NCBI GenBank assembly: GCA_040766985.1
Contig: JAXGPL010000002.1
Location: forward strand, 62,001 to 126,000
Direction: 5' to 3'
DNA: 64,000 nucleotides
From: JAXGPL01 sp040766985
Lineage (GTDB): Bacteria > Bacillota > Sulfobacillia > JAUYEG01
The stretch's first letter is position 1. Every line of letters starts with the position of its first letter. The translations under genes were made by a program, and so were the position numbers. Below the pieces are notes generated by a model. The model searched no databases. It saw only the letters and a program-made list of their open reading frames with translations, and was not told the DNA's origin. Positions 17,795-25,890 of this stretch are shown in pieces.

Positions 17795-17823
17795 ATTCTA
17801 TCGCGGCAGGCCGAACTAAGCAA
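17795..17823 (-). promoter_or_regulatory. Candidate promoter of rpmB
   Basis: On the minus strand TTGCTT (17823-17818), 17-base spacer, TAGAAT (17800-17795). About 75 bases upstream of the rpmB ATG. Confidence 0.5.
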
Positions 17824-17939
17824 CCCACGAGATGGGTAACGATGCTCTAAAGAGGAATCGCGCCCAAGGCAAAAGAAGCAGTGTGGTCATCGTGTACTGA
17901 CGCAGTCTGCCAGGGGCGGCACGATACGGGAGGCCGACC

Positions 17940-18302
17940 ATGCCAAGGGAGTTTGTTACTGACAACGGCAAGATCAGTATCTCTGAAGAAGTGGTCGCCA
18001 CCATCGCAGGTGTGGCGGCTACCGAGTGTTACGGTATCGTCGGCATGGCGTCACGCAAGGTCAAGGACGGCATCGCGGAGTTGCTCGGCCGTGAGAGCCT
18101 CAGCAAAGGCGTAGAGGTCCAGATGGACGGCAACTCGGTGGCGGTCAGCCTGTACATTGTCGTCGGCTACGGCACCAAGATCTCCGAGGTTGCCCGCAAC
18201 GTGATCGACCAGGTCAAATACAAGATCGAGAGCGGCACCGGCCTGCAAGTCACCGAGGTCAACATCCGGGTGCAGGGCGTTAAGGTCGGCAGCCTCAAGT
18301 AG
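17940..18302 (+). CDS. yloU: Asp23/Gls24-family protein YloU
   Basis: A 120-residue protein whose centre has VVATIAGVAATECYGIVGMASRK and YIVVGYGTKISEVARNV, the Asp23/Gls24 alkaline-shock fold. In Bacillota the gene nearly always precedes fakA, and some homologues are membrane-associated stress proteins, but the biochemical role is unknown. ATG 17940 has GGGAGG 7 bases upstream. It is divergent from rpmB across 220 bases and its stop lies 12 bases before fakA. Confidence 0.93.
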   Translation: MPREFVTDNGKISISEEVVATIAGVAATECYGIVGMASRKVKDGIAELLGRESLSKGVEVQMDGNSVAVSLYIVVGYGTKISEVARNVIDQVKYKIESGTGLQVTEVNIRVQGVKVGSLK

Positions 18303-18314
18303 GGGAGCGGAGAC

Positions 18315-19991
18315 GTGACTACCGATCGCCTCAGCGGTGAAATGCTCCGAAGGCTATTCCTGGTCGCTGCCGCGGAGCTTGAGGAGAACCGTTCTGCGGT
18401 CGACGCGCTAAACGTCTTCCCCGTGCCCGACGGCGATACGGGGACCAACATGAACCTGACCATGCAGGCGGCTATCCGCGAGATGGCCAAGTGCCAGGAC
18501 GACAAGGCCGCGGAGATCGGCAAGGCTATCGCCCTCGGTTCGCTGATGGGCGCCCGGGGCAATTCGGGCGTGATCCTGTCGCAGTTGTTCCGGGGCATCG
18601 GCCGCGGCTTCGAAGGACACGACGATCTTTCGGCCCTCGATTTCGCGCAGGCCCTCCAGTCCGGCGTGGAAACCGCGTACAAAGCCGTAATGCGTCCCGT
18701 GGAGGGAACAATCTTGACGGTGGCGCGGGAGATGGCCCGGAGCGCCATACGGGCGGCGCGCGGCGGCAGCTCGATCCCCGACGTGCTCCTTGCCGCCAAG
18801 ACCGGGGCGGAGGTTGCCTTGGCCCGGACGCCAGACCTGCTTCCGGTACTCAAACAGGCCGGGGTGGTTGACGCGGGCGGCAAGGGGCTGGTGGTCATCC
18901 TCAAGGGGATGGTCCAGGCCATCGATACCGCGGAGACCGGGGCAGATCCACTTCACCTCGCCCCGGCGACCGTCGAGCCCGAAGAACGGTTCCGCATTGA
19001 CGAGGACCTCGGCGAGATCACCTATGCCTATGACACGCAGGTACTAGTCAGGGGCAGCGGCCTTGACCTTGACCGCCTTCGCGACCAATTGGGGCAGTTC
19101 GGCGACTCGATGCTGGTCGTCGGCACGCTTGAGCTGGCCAAGGTCCACATCCACACCAACAATCCCGGCCTCGTGCTTGAGGCGTGCCTTGGATACGGCA
19201 CACTGACCGACATCACGGTCGAGAACATGCGGGAGCAATACGAGGCGATCCGGCAATCGCGCGCCGCGGGCAACGGCGAGTCCCATGACGATGGCCTCGC
19301 GGTGGTGGCAGTGCCGGACCCCGACCAGCCCCAGAAGCAGGTTGGGATTGTGACGGTAGCCGTGGGCGACGGTCTGGACCGCATCTTTCGCAGCCTTGGG
19401 GCGGATGTCGTAATCAACGGCGGCCAGACAATGAACCCGAGCACCGAAGAACTCGTCAGAGGCATCGAAGCGGCCACCAGAGACGAGGTTATGCTTCTGC
19501 CCAACAACAGCAACATCCTGATGGCCGCCCGCCAAGCTGTCGAACTCACCCAGAAAAAGGTTGCCGTCGTACCAAGCCGCAACATCCCGCAGGGCATCTC
19601 CGCTCTGCTGGCCTATAACCCGCAGAACGACCTCGAAGCCAACAAGAGCCGCATGACCCAAGCGATGGAGGAGATCCGCACGGGCGAGATCACCTACGCC
19701 GTGCGCTCGACCAGGTACAACGGCTGGGACATCGCTGAGGGCGACATTCTGGCGATTGTGGGCGACGAGATCCAGGCCACCGGCAGCGACCCCTTGACGG
19801 TGCTTGAGAAGCTGTTGGCCTCACTGGTTGACCAAGACAGCGAGTTCGTGACCCTGCTGTACGGCAGCGACGTTACGGATGAGCAGGCCGAGGCGGCAGC
19901 GGAAATGGTACGCGACCGCCACCCCAACGTCGAAGTCGAATGCCACCGCGGCGGTCAGCCGCTGTTCTACTACCTGGTTTCCGTGGAGTGA
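18315..19991 (+). CDS. fakA: Fatty acid kinase ATP-binding subunit FakA (DAK domain)
   Basis: Phosphorylates fatty acids held by a FakB (DegV-family) partner to acyl-phosphate, for use by PlsX/PlsY. The N-terminal DhaL/DAK2 domain has NVFPVPDGDTGTNMNLTM (about residues 33-50) and GARGNSGVILSQLFRG. A central domain and a C-terminal DegV-like fold with DVVINGGQTMNPSTEEL and LLPNNSNILM follow. 558 residues, normal length, GTG start. The likely partners are the DegV gene at 31296 and plsX at 30221. Confidence 0.93.
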   Translation: MTTDRLSGEMLRRLFLVAAAELEENRSAVDALNVFPVPDGDTGTNMNLTMQAAIREMAKCQDDKAAEIGKAIALGSLMGARGNSGVILSQLFRGIGRGFEGHDDLSALDFAQALQSGVETAYKAVMRPVEGTILTVAREMARSAIRAARGGSSIPDVLLAAKTGAEVALARTPDLLPVLKQAGVVDAGGKGLVVILKGMVQAIDTAETGADPLHLAPATVEPEERFRIDEDLGEITYAYDTQVLVRGSGLDLDRLRDQLGQFGDSMLVVGTLELAKVHIHTNNPGLVLEACLGYGTLTDITVENMREQYEAIRQSRAAGNGESHDDGLAVVAVPDPDQPQKQVGIVTVAVGDGLDRIFRSLGADVVINGGQTMNPSTEELVRGIEAATRDEVMLLPNNSNILMAARQAVELTQKKVAVVPSRNIPQGISALLAYNPQNDLEANKSRMTQAMEEIRTGEITYAVRSTRYNGWDIAEGDILAIVGDEIQATGSDPLTVLEKLLASLVDQDSEFVTLLYGSDVTDEQAEAAAEMVRDRHPNVEVECHRGGQPLFYYLVSVE

Positions 19992-20013
19992 CGGCCCGGC
20001 CTCGACCGCCGGC

Positions 20014-21096
20014 TCAACCGATGTATTTGGCCAACTCCTCGTTGTCGATCTCCGGGTGCAGTGCGACGTTCAGGCCGCTCGCGATGACCCTGGAAACCTC
20101 GTTGATCAACACGTCAATCTCCTTCGGCGTGACCATCAGGTCGCCGACCGTGGGGACGAGGACCTCGTCGATGAGCGCCCGCGTATCATCGCGGTCCATC
20201 CCGGTGCCGAAGCCCTCCGTCCGCGGGTTCTGACGCATCCTGGCGGCCAACGCATCGATGACGTCCCACGCGATCGTTCGGGCGTGAACCACCGTCGGCA
20301 CACCTATGGCCAGCACCGGCACACCGAGCGTATCCTCCGTGACCCCGACCCGTTTGCTGCCGACTCCTGAGCCGGGATGGATGCCCGTGGTGGTCAACTG
20401 GATCGTCGTGCCGATCCGGTGCGTGCTGCGCGAGGCGAGGGCGTCCACCGCGATGACGAACGCCGGGCCGACACGGTCCACGACGCCGCGGATGATTTCG
20501 CCGGTTTCGATGCCCGTCAGCCCCAACACCCCGGGCGCGAGCGCGGCAACGGGCCGCAGGCCGCCACGCTTCTCCATTGGTACCTGGTCGTAGAGGTGCC
20601 TGGTGATGAGGACGTCGTTGACAACCCGGGGACCGAGGGCGTCGGGCGTGGCGTTCCAGTTGCCCAGGCCGACGATCAGGACGGGGTCCTCGGGTCCGGC
20701 GGGCAGCAGGCCACACAACTCGCGGGACAGAACCACCGCAATCTGTTCCTGCACCGTTCGGCTTGAGCCCCGCAGGCCGTCGGCTTCGATGGTGATGTAG
20801 GTCCCGGGGGGTTTGCCCATCTGTTCCGCGCCGACGTCGTCCTCGACGAAAACCCGTGTGACGATACCGACGTCCGATTCGTCTTCCTCGACGCGGACGC
20901 CGGGGCAGGGGCGGCTTTCGGTGCAGGTTTTCGCATCGATTGGCAACCCCTCGATTGAGCCGGGTAACTCCGGGCGCCTGCGGCGCCTGCGCCGGGAATG
21001 GCGTTCGTTGTATGGCGCGGGCAGGACCTCAAGCGCCAGATCGGTCCGCACCTCGTCGTCGCGGCCGCGCCGGTTTTGACCCTCGCTTTCGCTCAT
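20014..21096 (-). CDS. gpr: Germination protease GPR
   Basis: The aspartic-type protease that degrades SASPs early in spore germination. VGLGNWNATPDALGPRVVND and IAVDALASRS are signature stretches, and GIETGEIIRG and IGVPTVVHARTI follow. ATG 21096 with GTGAGGTG upstream gives about 360 residues; the open frame continues further upstream but without a ribosome site. The N-terminus has an Arg-rich run (SRRRRRRRP) where the zymogen propeptide normally lies. It sits alone on the minus strand. Its presence shows the host makes endospores, and its substrate is encoded at 45103. Confidence 0.95.
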   Translation of the reverse strand: MSESEGQNRRGRDDEVRTDLALEVLPAPYNERHSRRRRRRRPELPGSIEGLPIDAKTCTESRPCPGVRVEEDESDVGIVTRVFVEDDVGAEQMGKPPGTYITIEADGLRGSSRTVQEQIAVVLSRELCGLLPAGPEDPVLIVGLGNWNATPDALGPRVVNDVLITRHLYDQVPMEKRGGLRPVAALAPGVLGLTGIETGEIIRGVVDRVGPAFVIAVDALASRSTHRIGTTIQLTTTGIHPGSGVGSKRVGVTEDTLGVPVLAIGVPTVVHARTIAWDVIDALAARMRQNPRTEGFGTGMDRDDTRALIDEVLVPTVGDLMVTPKEIDVLINEVSRVIASGLNVALHPEIDNEELAKYIG

Positions 21097-21500
21097 CGCA
21101 AGCAACACCTCACGCGGGGTTAATGTGCCCAAATCTGCGGCCCGACAATGTCGGAGCATACGGCCGCGCCAACCGTCGGCCTTGTGCGCCGTGATGCCTG
21201 GCCATATGGCATACCGGTGAACTGCGGTAATAACCATGAAGTGTGTCGACCAGAGACCGGCAAAGCCGCAAACCGATTGGCAGCAGACTGACGTGGGAGG
21301 CGAGGCCCCGACAGCAGCGCAACTGCCCAGAGCCGCCATAGACGCATGGCGAACACTGCGTGCAGGCCATGGAGCCCAAACGGCGATAGTGCGAGGCGGC
21401 AGGACCGGGGATGTCAAGTCCCCGGTTCCCTCTTGTGGCCACACCCCAATTGCCAGGTGTTATAATCGTAGTCGGTTCGTACTGCTGTGGGGGTTGTGTC
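21097..21500. other. 404-base intergenic region between gpr and rsmD
   Basis: Divergent spacer. It contains a perfect palindrome CCGACAATGTCGG (21142-21154) in the gpr leader, a strong hairpin with arms ACCGGGGA (21404-21411) and TCCCCGGT (21419-21426), and an extended -10 promoter for rsmD (21458-21466). No convincing ORF is seen in either direction. The stretch 21210-21430 could be a structured RNA ending in the hairpin, but I match it to no known family. Confidence 0.4.
21458..21466 (+). promoter_or_regulatory. Extended -10 promoter of rsmD-coaD
   Basis: TGTTATAAT is a perfect TGnTATAAT extended -10, with no good -35. Transcription would start near 21473, 28 bases before the rsmD GTG. Confidence 0.5.
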
Positions 21501-22067
21501 GTGCGCGTTGTGGCTGGACAAGCCAAGGGCCGGCGGCTTCGGGCGCCGCGCGGCCAAGAGGCCCGGTACACGTCAGACTTCGTGCGTGAGGCCTTGTTCA
21601 ACATCTTGGCGCCGCAACTCGCCGGGGCTCGCTTTCTGGACCTGTTCGCCGGCGTCGGGTCGGTCGGTATCGAGGCCGCAAGCCGGGGCGCCGCAAAGGT
21701 TGTGATGATCGAGCGGGATCCCGTTCGCGTCAGCTTCGCAGCCCGCAACGCGAGGGAGACCGGTCTCAGCCCCGCCTGCCGGATCTACCGCCAGGACGTC
21801 TTTGCCGCCATCGACATGCTCCGGCGGAGGCAGGCCCGTTTCGATGTGGTCTTCCTAGACCCCCCGTATCAACAGCATCTCGCTGAGGCGGCACTCGAGC
21901 GGTTGGCTGCGAGCGACCTGCTCGAGGACGGCGGCCTCTTGATTGTCGAACACAGCAGGCGCGAGACGATGCCCCCCGCGATACCCCCGCTCTCACTGGC
22001 GAGACGCGAGGATTACGGCGACGCTGCGCTGTCCTTCTACCGGCTGTCGCCGCAAGGAGGTCACTGA
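21501..22067 (+). CDS. rsmD: 16S rRNA (guanine-966 N2) methyltransferase RsmD
   Basis: SAM-dependent methyltransferase of 188 residues. RVVAGQAKGRRLRAP at the start, TSDFVREALFNIL, LDLFAGVGSVGIEAASRGA (SAM site) and the catalytic VFLDPPYQQ are all family motifs. GTG 21501 gives the standard N-terminus MRVVAG. The coaD TTG begins 3 bases after its stop, the common rsmD-coaD pair (ylbH-ylbI in B. subtilis). Confidence 0.95.
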   Translation: MRVVAGQAKGRRLRAPRGQEARYTSDFVREALFNILAPQLAGARFLDLFAGVGSVGIEAASRGAAKVVMIERDPVRVSFAARNARETGLSPACRIYRQDVFAAIDMLRRRQARFDVVFLDPPYQQHLAEAALERLAASDLLEDGGLLIVEHSRRETMPPAIPPLSLARREDYGDAALSFYRLSPQGGH

Positions 22068-22070
22068 CAC

Positions 22071-22574
22071 TTGGCGCGAGCGATCTGTCCTGGTACTTTC
22101 GACCCGGTGACAAACGGGCACCTCGATATCATTGAGCGGGCGGCGGAGGTTTTTGAGCACGTTTACGTGGTGGTTTTCCGCAACCCGGCCAAGTCGCCGA
22201 TGTTCGAGGTTACTGAGCGCATGGCGATGCTCACCGAGGCTACCGGGCACCTGCCCAATGTGACGGTGGACTCCTCGGACGGCCTGCTCGTTGAGTACGC
22301 CAGGGGGGTCGGGGCCAAGGTCATCGTCAAGGGCTTGCGGGCGGTGTCGGATTTCGAGTACGAGTTTCAGATGGCGTTGATGAACAAGAAGCTCGCCAGG
22401 GACGTCGAGACGATGTTCTTCGCAACCGCCACGGATTACGCGTATCTCAGCTCCAATCTTGTCAAGATGCTGGCCGGGTTCGGGGCATGCGTCAAGGGAT
22501 TGGTGCCCCCGGGGGTTGAGAGCCGGTTGATGGAGCGGGTGGCGGCGCAGGGCGGCCGGCCGGCGGAGAGCTGA
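22071..22574 (+). CDS. coaD: Phosphopantetheine adenylyltransferase CoaD
   Basis: Penultimate enzyme of coenzyme A synthesis: ATP plus 4'-phosphopantetheine to dephospho-CoA. The nucleotidyltransferase motif GTFDPVTNGHLDII is at residues 8-21; KGLRAVSDFEYE and ATATDYAYLSSNLVK follow. 167 residues. TTG start at 22071 with AAGGAGG upstream, inside the end of rsmD. Confidence 0.96.
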   Translation: MARAICPGTFDPVTNGHLDIIERAAEVFEHVYVVVFRNPAKSPMFEVTERMAMLTEATGHLPNVTVDSSDGLLVEYARGVGAKVIVKGLRAVSDFEYEFQMALMNKKLARDVETMFFATATDYAYLSSNLVKMLAGFGACVKGLVPPGVESRLMERVAAQGGRPAES

Positions 22575-22639
22575 GAGTCGATGATGTCGGAAATCGGGCC
22601 GGCGGCGGGGTGCGCTGCCGGCGACGGGAGGGGTTCGGG

Positions 22640-23206
22640 TTGACCGAACAGGCGAGCGGGGGCGTGCTAGCCCTGATTGAAGAGCTTCTGGCACAGGTTG
22701 AAGGGGCGCGCAAGATGCCTTTGACCAATAAGGCTATGCTGGATCAAGACGTCATGCTTGACCTATTGGAACAACTCCGGGACGAATTGCCTGATGAGGT
22801 CAACCAGGCGCAGTGGCTCCTGCGCGACCGCGACAAGCTGATTTCGCAGGCGCGCTCTGAGGCGGAGCGGATCCTTCGCGAGGCCGCGGCGCGCGCGGAG
22901 GAAATGGCCAGGGAGAGCGTGATCACCGAGACCGCGCGCAAGCGCGCGGAGGAGATTCTTGAGCAGGCAGGGCAGGTGGCGCGGGAGATCCGGGTTTCCG
23001 CCAATGAATACACGGACGGTCTACTGCTCAAGACCCAGGAAACCGTTGTGGCGACCCTTAAGGCAATCGAGGCAGCGCGCAACGAACTCCGGTCGCAGGC
23101 GGCCGCTGCGCGTTCGGTCGACCGCGCAGCGGGCTCCAGGCTTGCCCGGCAGGGCGGTCGTCCGGCCACACAGGTCGGTGAAGGGGAGAAGAACCCGGCG
23201 GAGTAG
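22640..23206 (+). CDS. Coiled-coil protein of unknown function downstream of coaD
   Basis: 188 residues, highly charged and almost entirely helical. QWLLRDRDKLISQARSEAER and ILREAAARAEEMARES give heptad repeats over about residues 55-160, resembling F-type ATP synthase b subunits or DivIVA-like proteins, but there is no membrane anchor and no DivIVA N-terminal motif. TTG 22640 is chosen for the GGGAGGGG upstream. Similar coiled-coil genes follow coaD in other clostridia, so it is a real gene. The tail (from about 162) is Gly/Arg-rich and low in complexity. Function unknown. Confidence 0.7.
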   Translation: MTEQASGGVLALIEELLAQVEGARKMPLTNKAMLDQDVMLDLLEQLRDELPDEVNQAQWLLRDRDKLISQARSEAERILREAAARAEEMARESVITETARKRAEEILEQAGQVAREIRVSANEYTDGLLLKTQETVVATLKAIEAARNELRSQAAAARSVDRAAGSRLARQGGRPATQVGEGEKNPAE

Positions 23207-23316
23207 GGTGCCGTCGCGGTAACCCATGAACCCCAATAGTTGCGGCTTGCGGGAGCCGGTCCGGGCGGCTTCCGCTTTTCGTTGGCCGCCCAGTTGTGTC
23301 CCCGCAGTTGTTCCCC

Positions 23317-23345
23317 TTGCGTAGAATATACGGTAATGTTAGATT
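23317..23345 (+). promoter_or_regulatory. Candidate promoter/operator of the ArsR-MFS unit
   Basis: TTGCGT (23317-23322), 17 bases, TAGATT (23340-23345). The -10 is flanked by a direct repeat TAATGT (23334-23339 and 23345-23350), a plausible site for autoregulation by the ArsR protein. Confidence 0.42.
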
Positions 23346-23409
23346 AATGTCGAACATCCGTATAGTTCGTAGTCAAGCTAACAGTCTACGCGACGGGGGA
23401 GCGATATGC

Positions 23410-24399
23410 GTGCAGCAGCAACCGTATGCTGTCAAAGTCAGGTGGTCACCTGCCCACGAATTGCTGACCAGTCTATCGACATACCTCAACCACCCTGCGC
23501 AAAAGCTGCTCGATCTTGGGCCTGGTTGGCGCCGTGAAGTCGGGCGGCGGCTGCCGCCCGACCTGGAACAGAATCTCTCTGTTCTATGGACCGGTAAGGC
23601 CGCCAAGCAGGCGGACCCCCAGACGGTTGCCGAAGCGCGGGCCCTGCGTTCTCTGCTTCATCTTCTCGTCTGGTCATCGCCGGCGGACCTGAGCGCACCC
23701 GACTTCATCTCCTGGGCTTCGTGCGTGCCAGTCGAAAGGCTGTTGGAGCTGGTAGCCGAGGCTTTCGGGGCAGGCGTACAAGTGCCGGCAAACGTGGCAT
23801 TTCTGCGTGACCAGGCTGTCGATCTGCTAAGCGGGTGGCACGAAGCATACTTCGATTCGGTGGACGCGGCCATCCTCGCGGGGCTCAGCGAAGACGCGGC
23901 CGCCAAGGCGGCGATGGTCGACCGCATGCCCCCCGAAGAACTGGTTGAAAAGGCGTCCTGCGGTGTGGTGGTTGAAGCTACACCTGGCATCAACTCGGTC
24001 GTTCTTATTCCACAGTACCATTCCCGGCCCTGGAATCTCCTTTCCGACCTCGGCGACCACCTCTTCCTCAACTATCCCGCCGAGGCCTGGCCAGCCAGAC
24101 CGGATGAGCCGTCGACGCGCCTGACCCGGCTCACGCGTGCCCTGGGGGACGAGAACAGGCTTCGGCTGCTGGCCTTCTTGGCCGGAGACACGCGCACGTT
24201 TGGGGCAATCGCCGGCCACCTCGGCCTTGCGAAGAGCACGATTCACCACCACATGGTCGTCCTGCGGGCTGCGGGGCTGGTTCGCGTGTTCACCAAGTAC
24301 GGCCAGTACCTAGGCGACCGTTACGCATTGCGCCGTGAGGCGCTGATCGAATTGAGCGACGAGCTTAAGCACTTCGTCGGCACGGAGGGATCGCGGTGA
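23410..24399 (+). CDS. ArsR-type winged-helix regulator with a long N-terminal domain
   Basis: 329 residues. The C-terminal third is an ArsR-like winged helix: LTRALGDENRLRLLAFLAG, then FGAIAGHLGLAKSTIHHHMV (recognition helix) and AAGLVRVFTKYGQY. The N-terminal 230 residues resemble the DUF5937-type domain seen in large ArsR proteins and probably sense the ligand; no Cys metal site is evident, so metal sensing is not supported. GTG 23410 has GGGGGAGC 8 bases upstream. The stop overlaps the MFS gene start, so it most likely controls that exporter. Confidence 0.85.
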   Translation: MQQQPYAVKVRWSPAHELLTSLSTYLNHPAQKLLDLGPGWRREVGRRLPPDLEQNLSVLWTGKAAKQADPQTVAEARALRSLLHLLVWSSPADLSAPDFISWASCVPVERLLELVAEAFGAGVQVPANVAFLRDQAVDLLSGWHEAYFDSVDAAILAGLSEDAAAKAAMVDRMPPEELVEKASCGVVVEATPGINSVVLIPQYHSRPWNLLSDLGDHLFLNYPAEAWPARPDEPSTRLTRLTRALGDENRLRLLAFLAGDTRTFGAIAGHLGLAKSTIHHHMVVLRAAGLVRVFTKYGQYLGDRYALRREALIELSDELKHFVGTEGSR

Positions 24400-25820
24400 G
24401 CCAGCAGCCGCATGCGGGCGATAAGTATGTGCCGCCACCGAACGGTTTCCGTACGTTCGTGATCCTCTGGGCGACCCAGGCGCTATCCGTCTTCGGGTCG
24501 CAGTTGACCTTCTTCGTGACATCGGTGTGGCTCACGCAGACCCTGTATCCCCTGCCGGAGCAGCGGGTACAATTGGCGGCCGCCCTGTCCAGCGTGGCAT
24601 TGGCATTCGCGGTGCCTAACATCGTGATGGCGCCGTTCGCGGGCGTTGTCGCCGACCGTTTCGATCGCAAGCGGATCATGCTGGTGACCGATGTCGGAAG
24701 CGGTATCCTCTCGGTTGTCCTGGCTGCCGGGTTTGCGGCCGGGACTCTCGGGCTGGCGGCGCTGATCATGGTTATGGCCACGCTTTCAGTACTGGCCTGC
24801 TTTCATAATTCGGCGTTCGACGCCTCGTACGCAATGATCGTGCCCGAACCGGCTTTGCCCCGCGCAAACGGCATGATGCAGACGGTTCACAGTCTCTCCG
24901 GTATCCTATCGCCTGCCATCGCAGCGGCTCTGATCGCCGTCCCTGCGCTCGCCCGCCAGTCCGGATGGGCCGGGATGCTCGCTTACCTCGGCAAGCTTAA
25001 CAGCGGCGCCGCTCTGGCTGTCGGAGCGGACGCTGTGACCTTTTTCGCTGCGGCGGCCGCCCTGCCTTTCCTCGTCATCCCCTCGCCGCGCCGGGCCGGG
25101 GTGGGGACTGCCCCGGGCGGCGGAGCCAAATTGGGCATGTGGGCCGAAATCAAGGATGGCATTGGCTTTCTTGCGGCACGGCGAGGGATGCTGTGGTTGT
25201 TGGTCCTGTTCGCAGTAAGCAACCTTTGCACGACCCCGGCAGGGGTGCTGCAGCCGCTGTTTGTTAGAGATAGCCTCGCCGCGGACTTCACCAGCCGTGG
25301 CCTATCCTATGAAGCCGCCCTGGCGTTGCTTGGTTCGGTGGCAGGCATCGGCGGCCTGGCGGGCGGCGTGCTCGTCACGACCTGGGGAGGGCTCCGAAGA
25401 AAGCGCGTCTTCGGCGTCCTCGTCCCCCTTACGCTCTCAGGCCTGGTCGTCGCTATGTTCGGCGTCGCTCGGAGCGTCTACTTGGCGGCGGCCCTGCTTG
25501 CCGTCCGGAGCGCCCTGCTGCCAATAGCCAACGCCCACTCGCAGACCATCTGGCAGATTATGACGCCGCGGGAGATGCAGGGAAGGGTGTTCGCGGTCCG
25601 GCGGGTCGTCGGCCAGTTCACGTGGCCTCTCGGCACGGCGATTACGGGCTGGATCGGGGGGCGGTTCAACGCGGGTTCAGTCATCCTCAGCTTTGGACTG
25701 GTCATGCTGCTCTATACGATGTCGCAGTTTGCCAACCGCAGGGTCGTGGCCATCGACGAAGAAGGGCCGGCGCCGCACGCGAATGTTGCGGTTGCGGCCC
25801 CCACAGGGAGCAGCGGTTAG
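24396..25820 (+). CDS. MFS efflux transporter
   Basis: 474 residues with about 12 hydrophobic segments. FVILWATQALSVFGSQLTFF starts the first helix and the MFS loop motif appears as GVVADRFDRKRIM (about residues 84-96). TPREMQGRVFAVRRVVGQF is typical of the enterobactin-exporter/macrolide-efflux-like MFS subgroup. The GTG start overlaps the ArsR stop (GTGA). Substrate cannot be told from sequence; regulator-exporter coupling suggests an inducible efflux pump. Confidence 0.88.
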   Translation: MSQQPHAGDKYVPPPNGFRTFVILWATQALSVFGSQLTFFVTSVWLTQTLYPLPEQRVQLAAALSSVALAFAVPNIVMAPFAGVVADRFDRKRIMLVTDVGSGILSVVLAAGFAAGTLGLAALIMVMATLSVLACFHNSAFDASYAMIVPEPALPRANGMMQTVHSLSGILSPAIAAALIAVPALARQSGWAGMLAYLGKLNSGAALAVGADAVTFFAAAAALPFLVIPSPRRAGVGTAPGGGAKLGMWAEIKDGIGFLAARRGMLWLLVLFAVSNLCTTPAGVLQPLFVRDSLAADFTSRGLSYEAALALLGSVAGIGGLAGGVLVTTWGGLRRKRVFGVLVPLTLSGLVVAMFGVARSVYLAAALLAVRSALLPIANAHSQTIWQIMTPREMQGRVFAVRRVVGQFTWPLGTAITGWIGGRFNAGSVILSFGLVMLLYTMSQFANRRVVAIDEEGPAPHANVAVAAPTGSSG

Positions 25821-25854
25821 GTATAGCTGCCTACCGCTTGACCGTGGGCCATTC

Positions 25855-25890
25855 GCCCGCCCGTCCGCCGAATCAGGCTAACGGGCGGGC
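25855..25890. terminator. Inverted repeat between convergent MFS and ylbJ genes
   Basis: GCCCGCCCGT (25855-25864) and ACGGGCGGGC (25881-25890) are perfect 10-base arms with a 16-base loop. The right arm is inside the last codons of ylbJ. No U-run, so terminator activity is inferred from position. Confidence 0.4.

Noticed and set aside
21230..21330. Possible cobalamin or cyclic-di-GMP riboswitch in the gpr-rsmD spacer
   Set aside because: A GGCAAAGCC-like stretch drew attention, but the conserved cores of those riboswitch classes are absent and neighbouring genes do not fit.
20014..21444. A 476-residue version of GPR starting at 21444
   Set aside because: The extra N-terminus is not GPR-like, has no ribosome site and would cross the rsmD promoter region; ATG 21096 fits the family.
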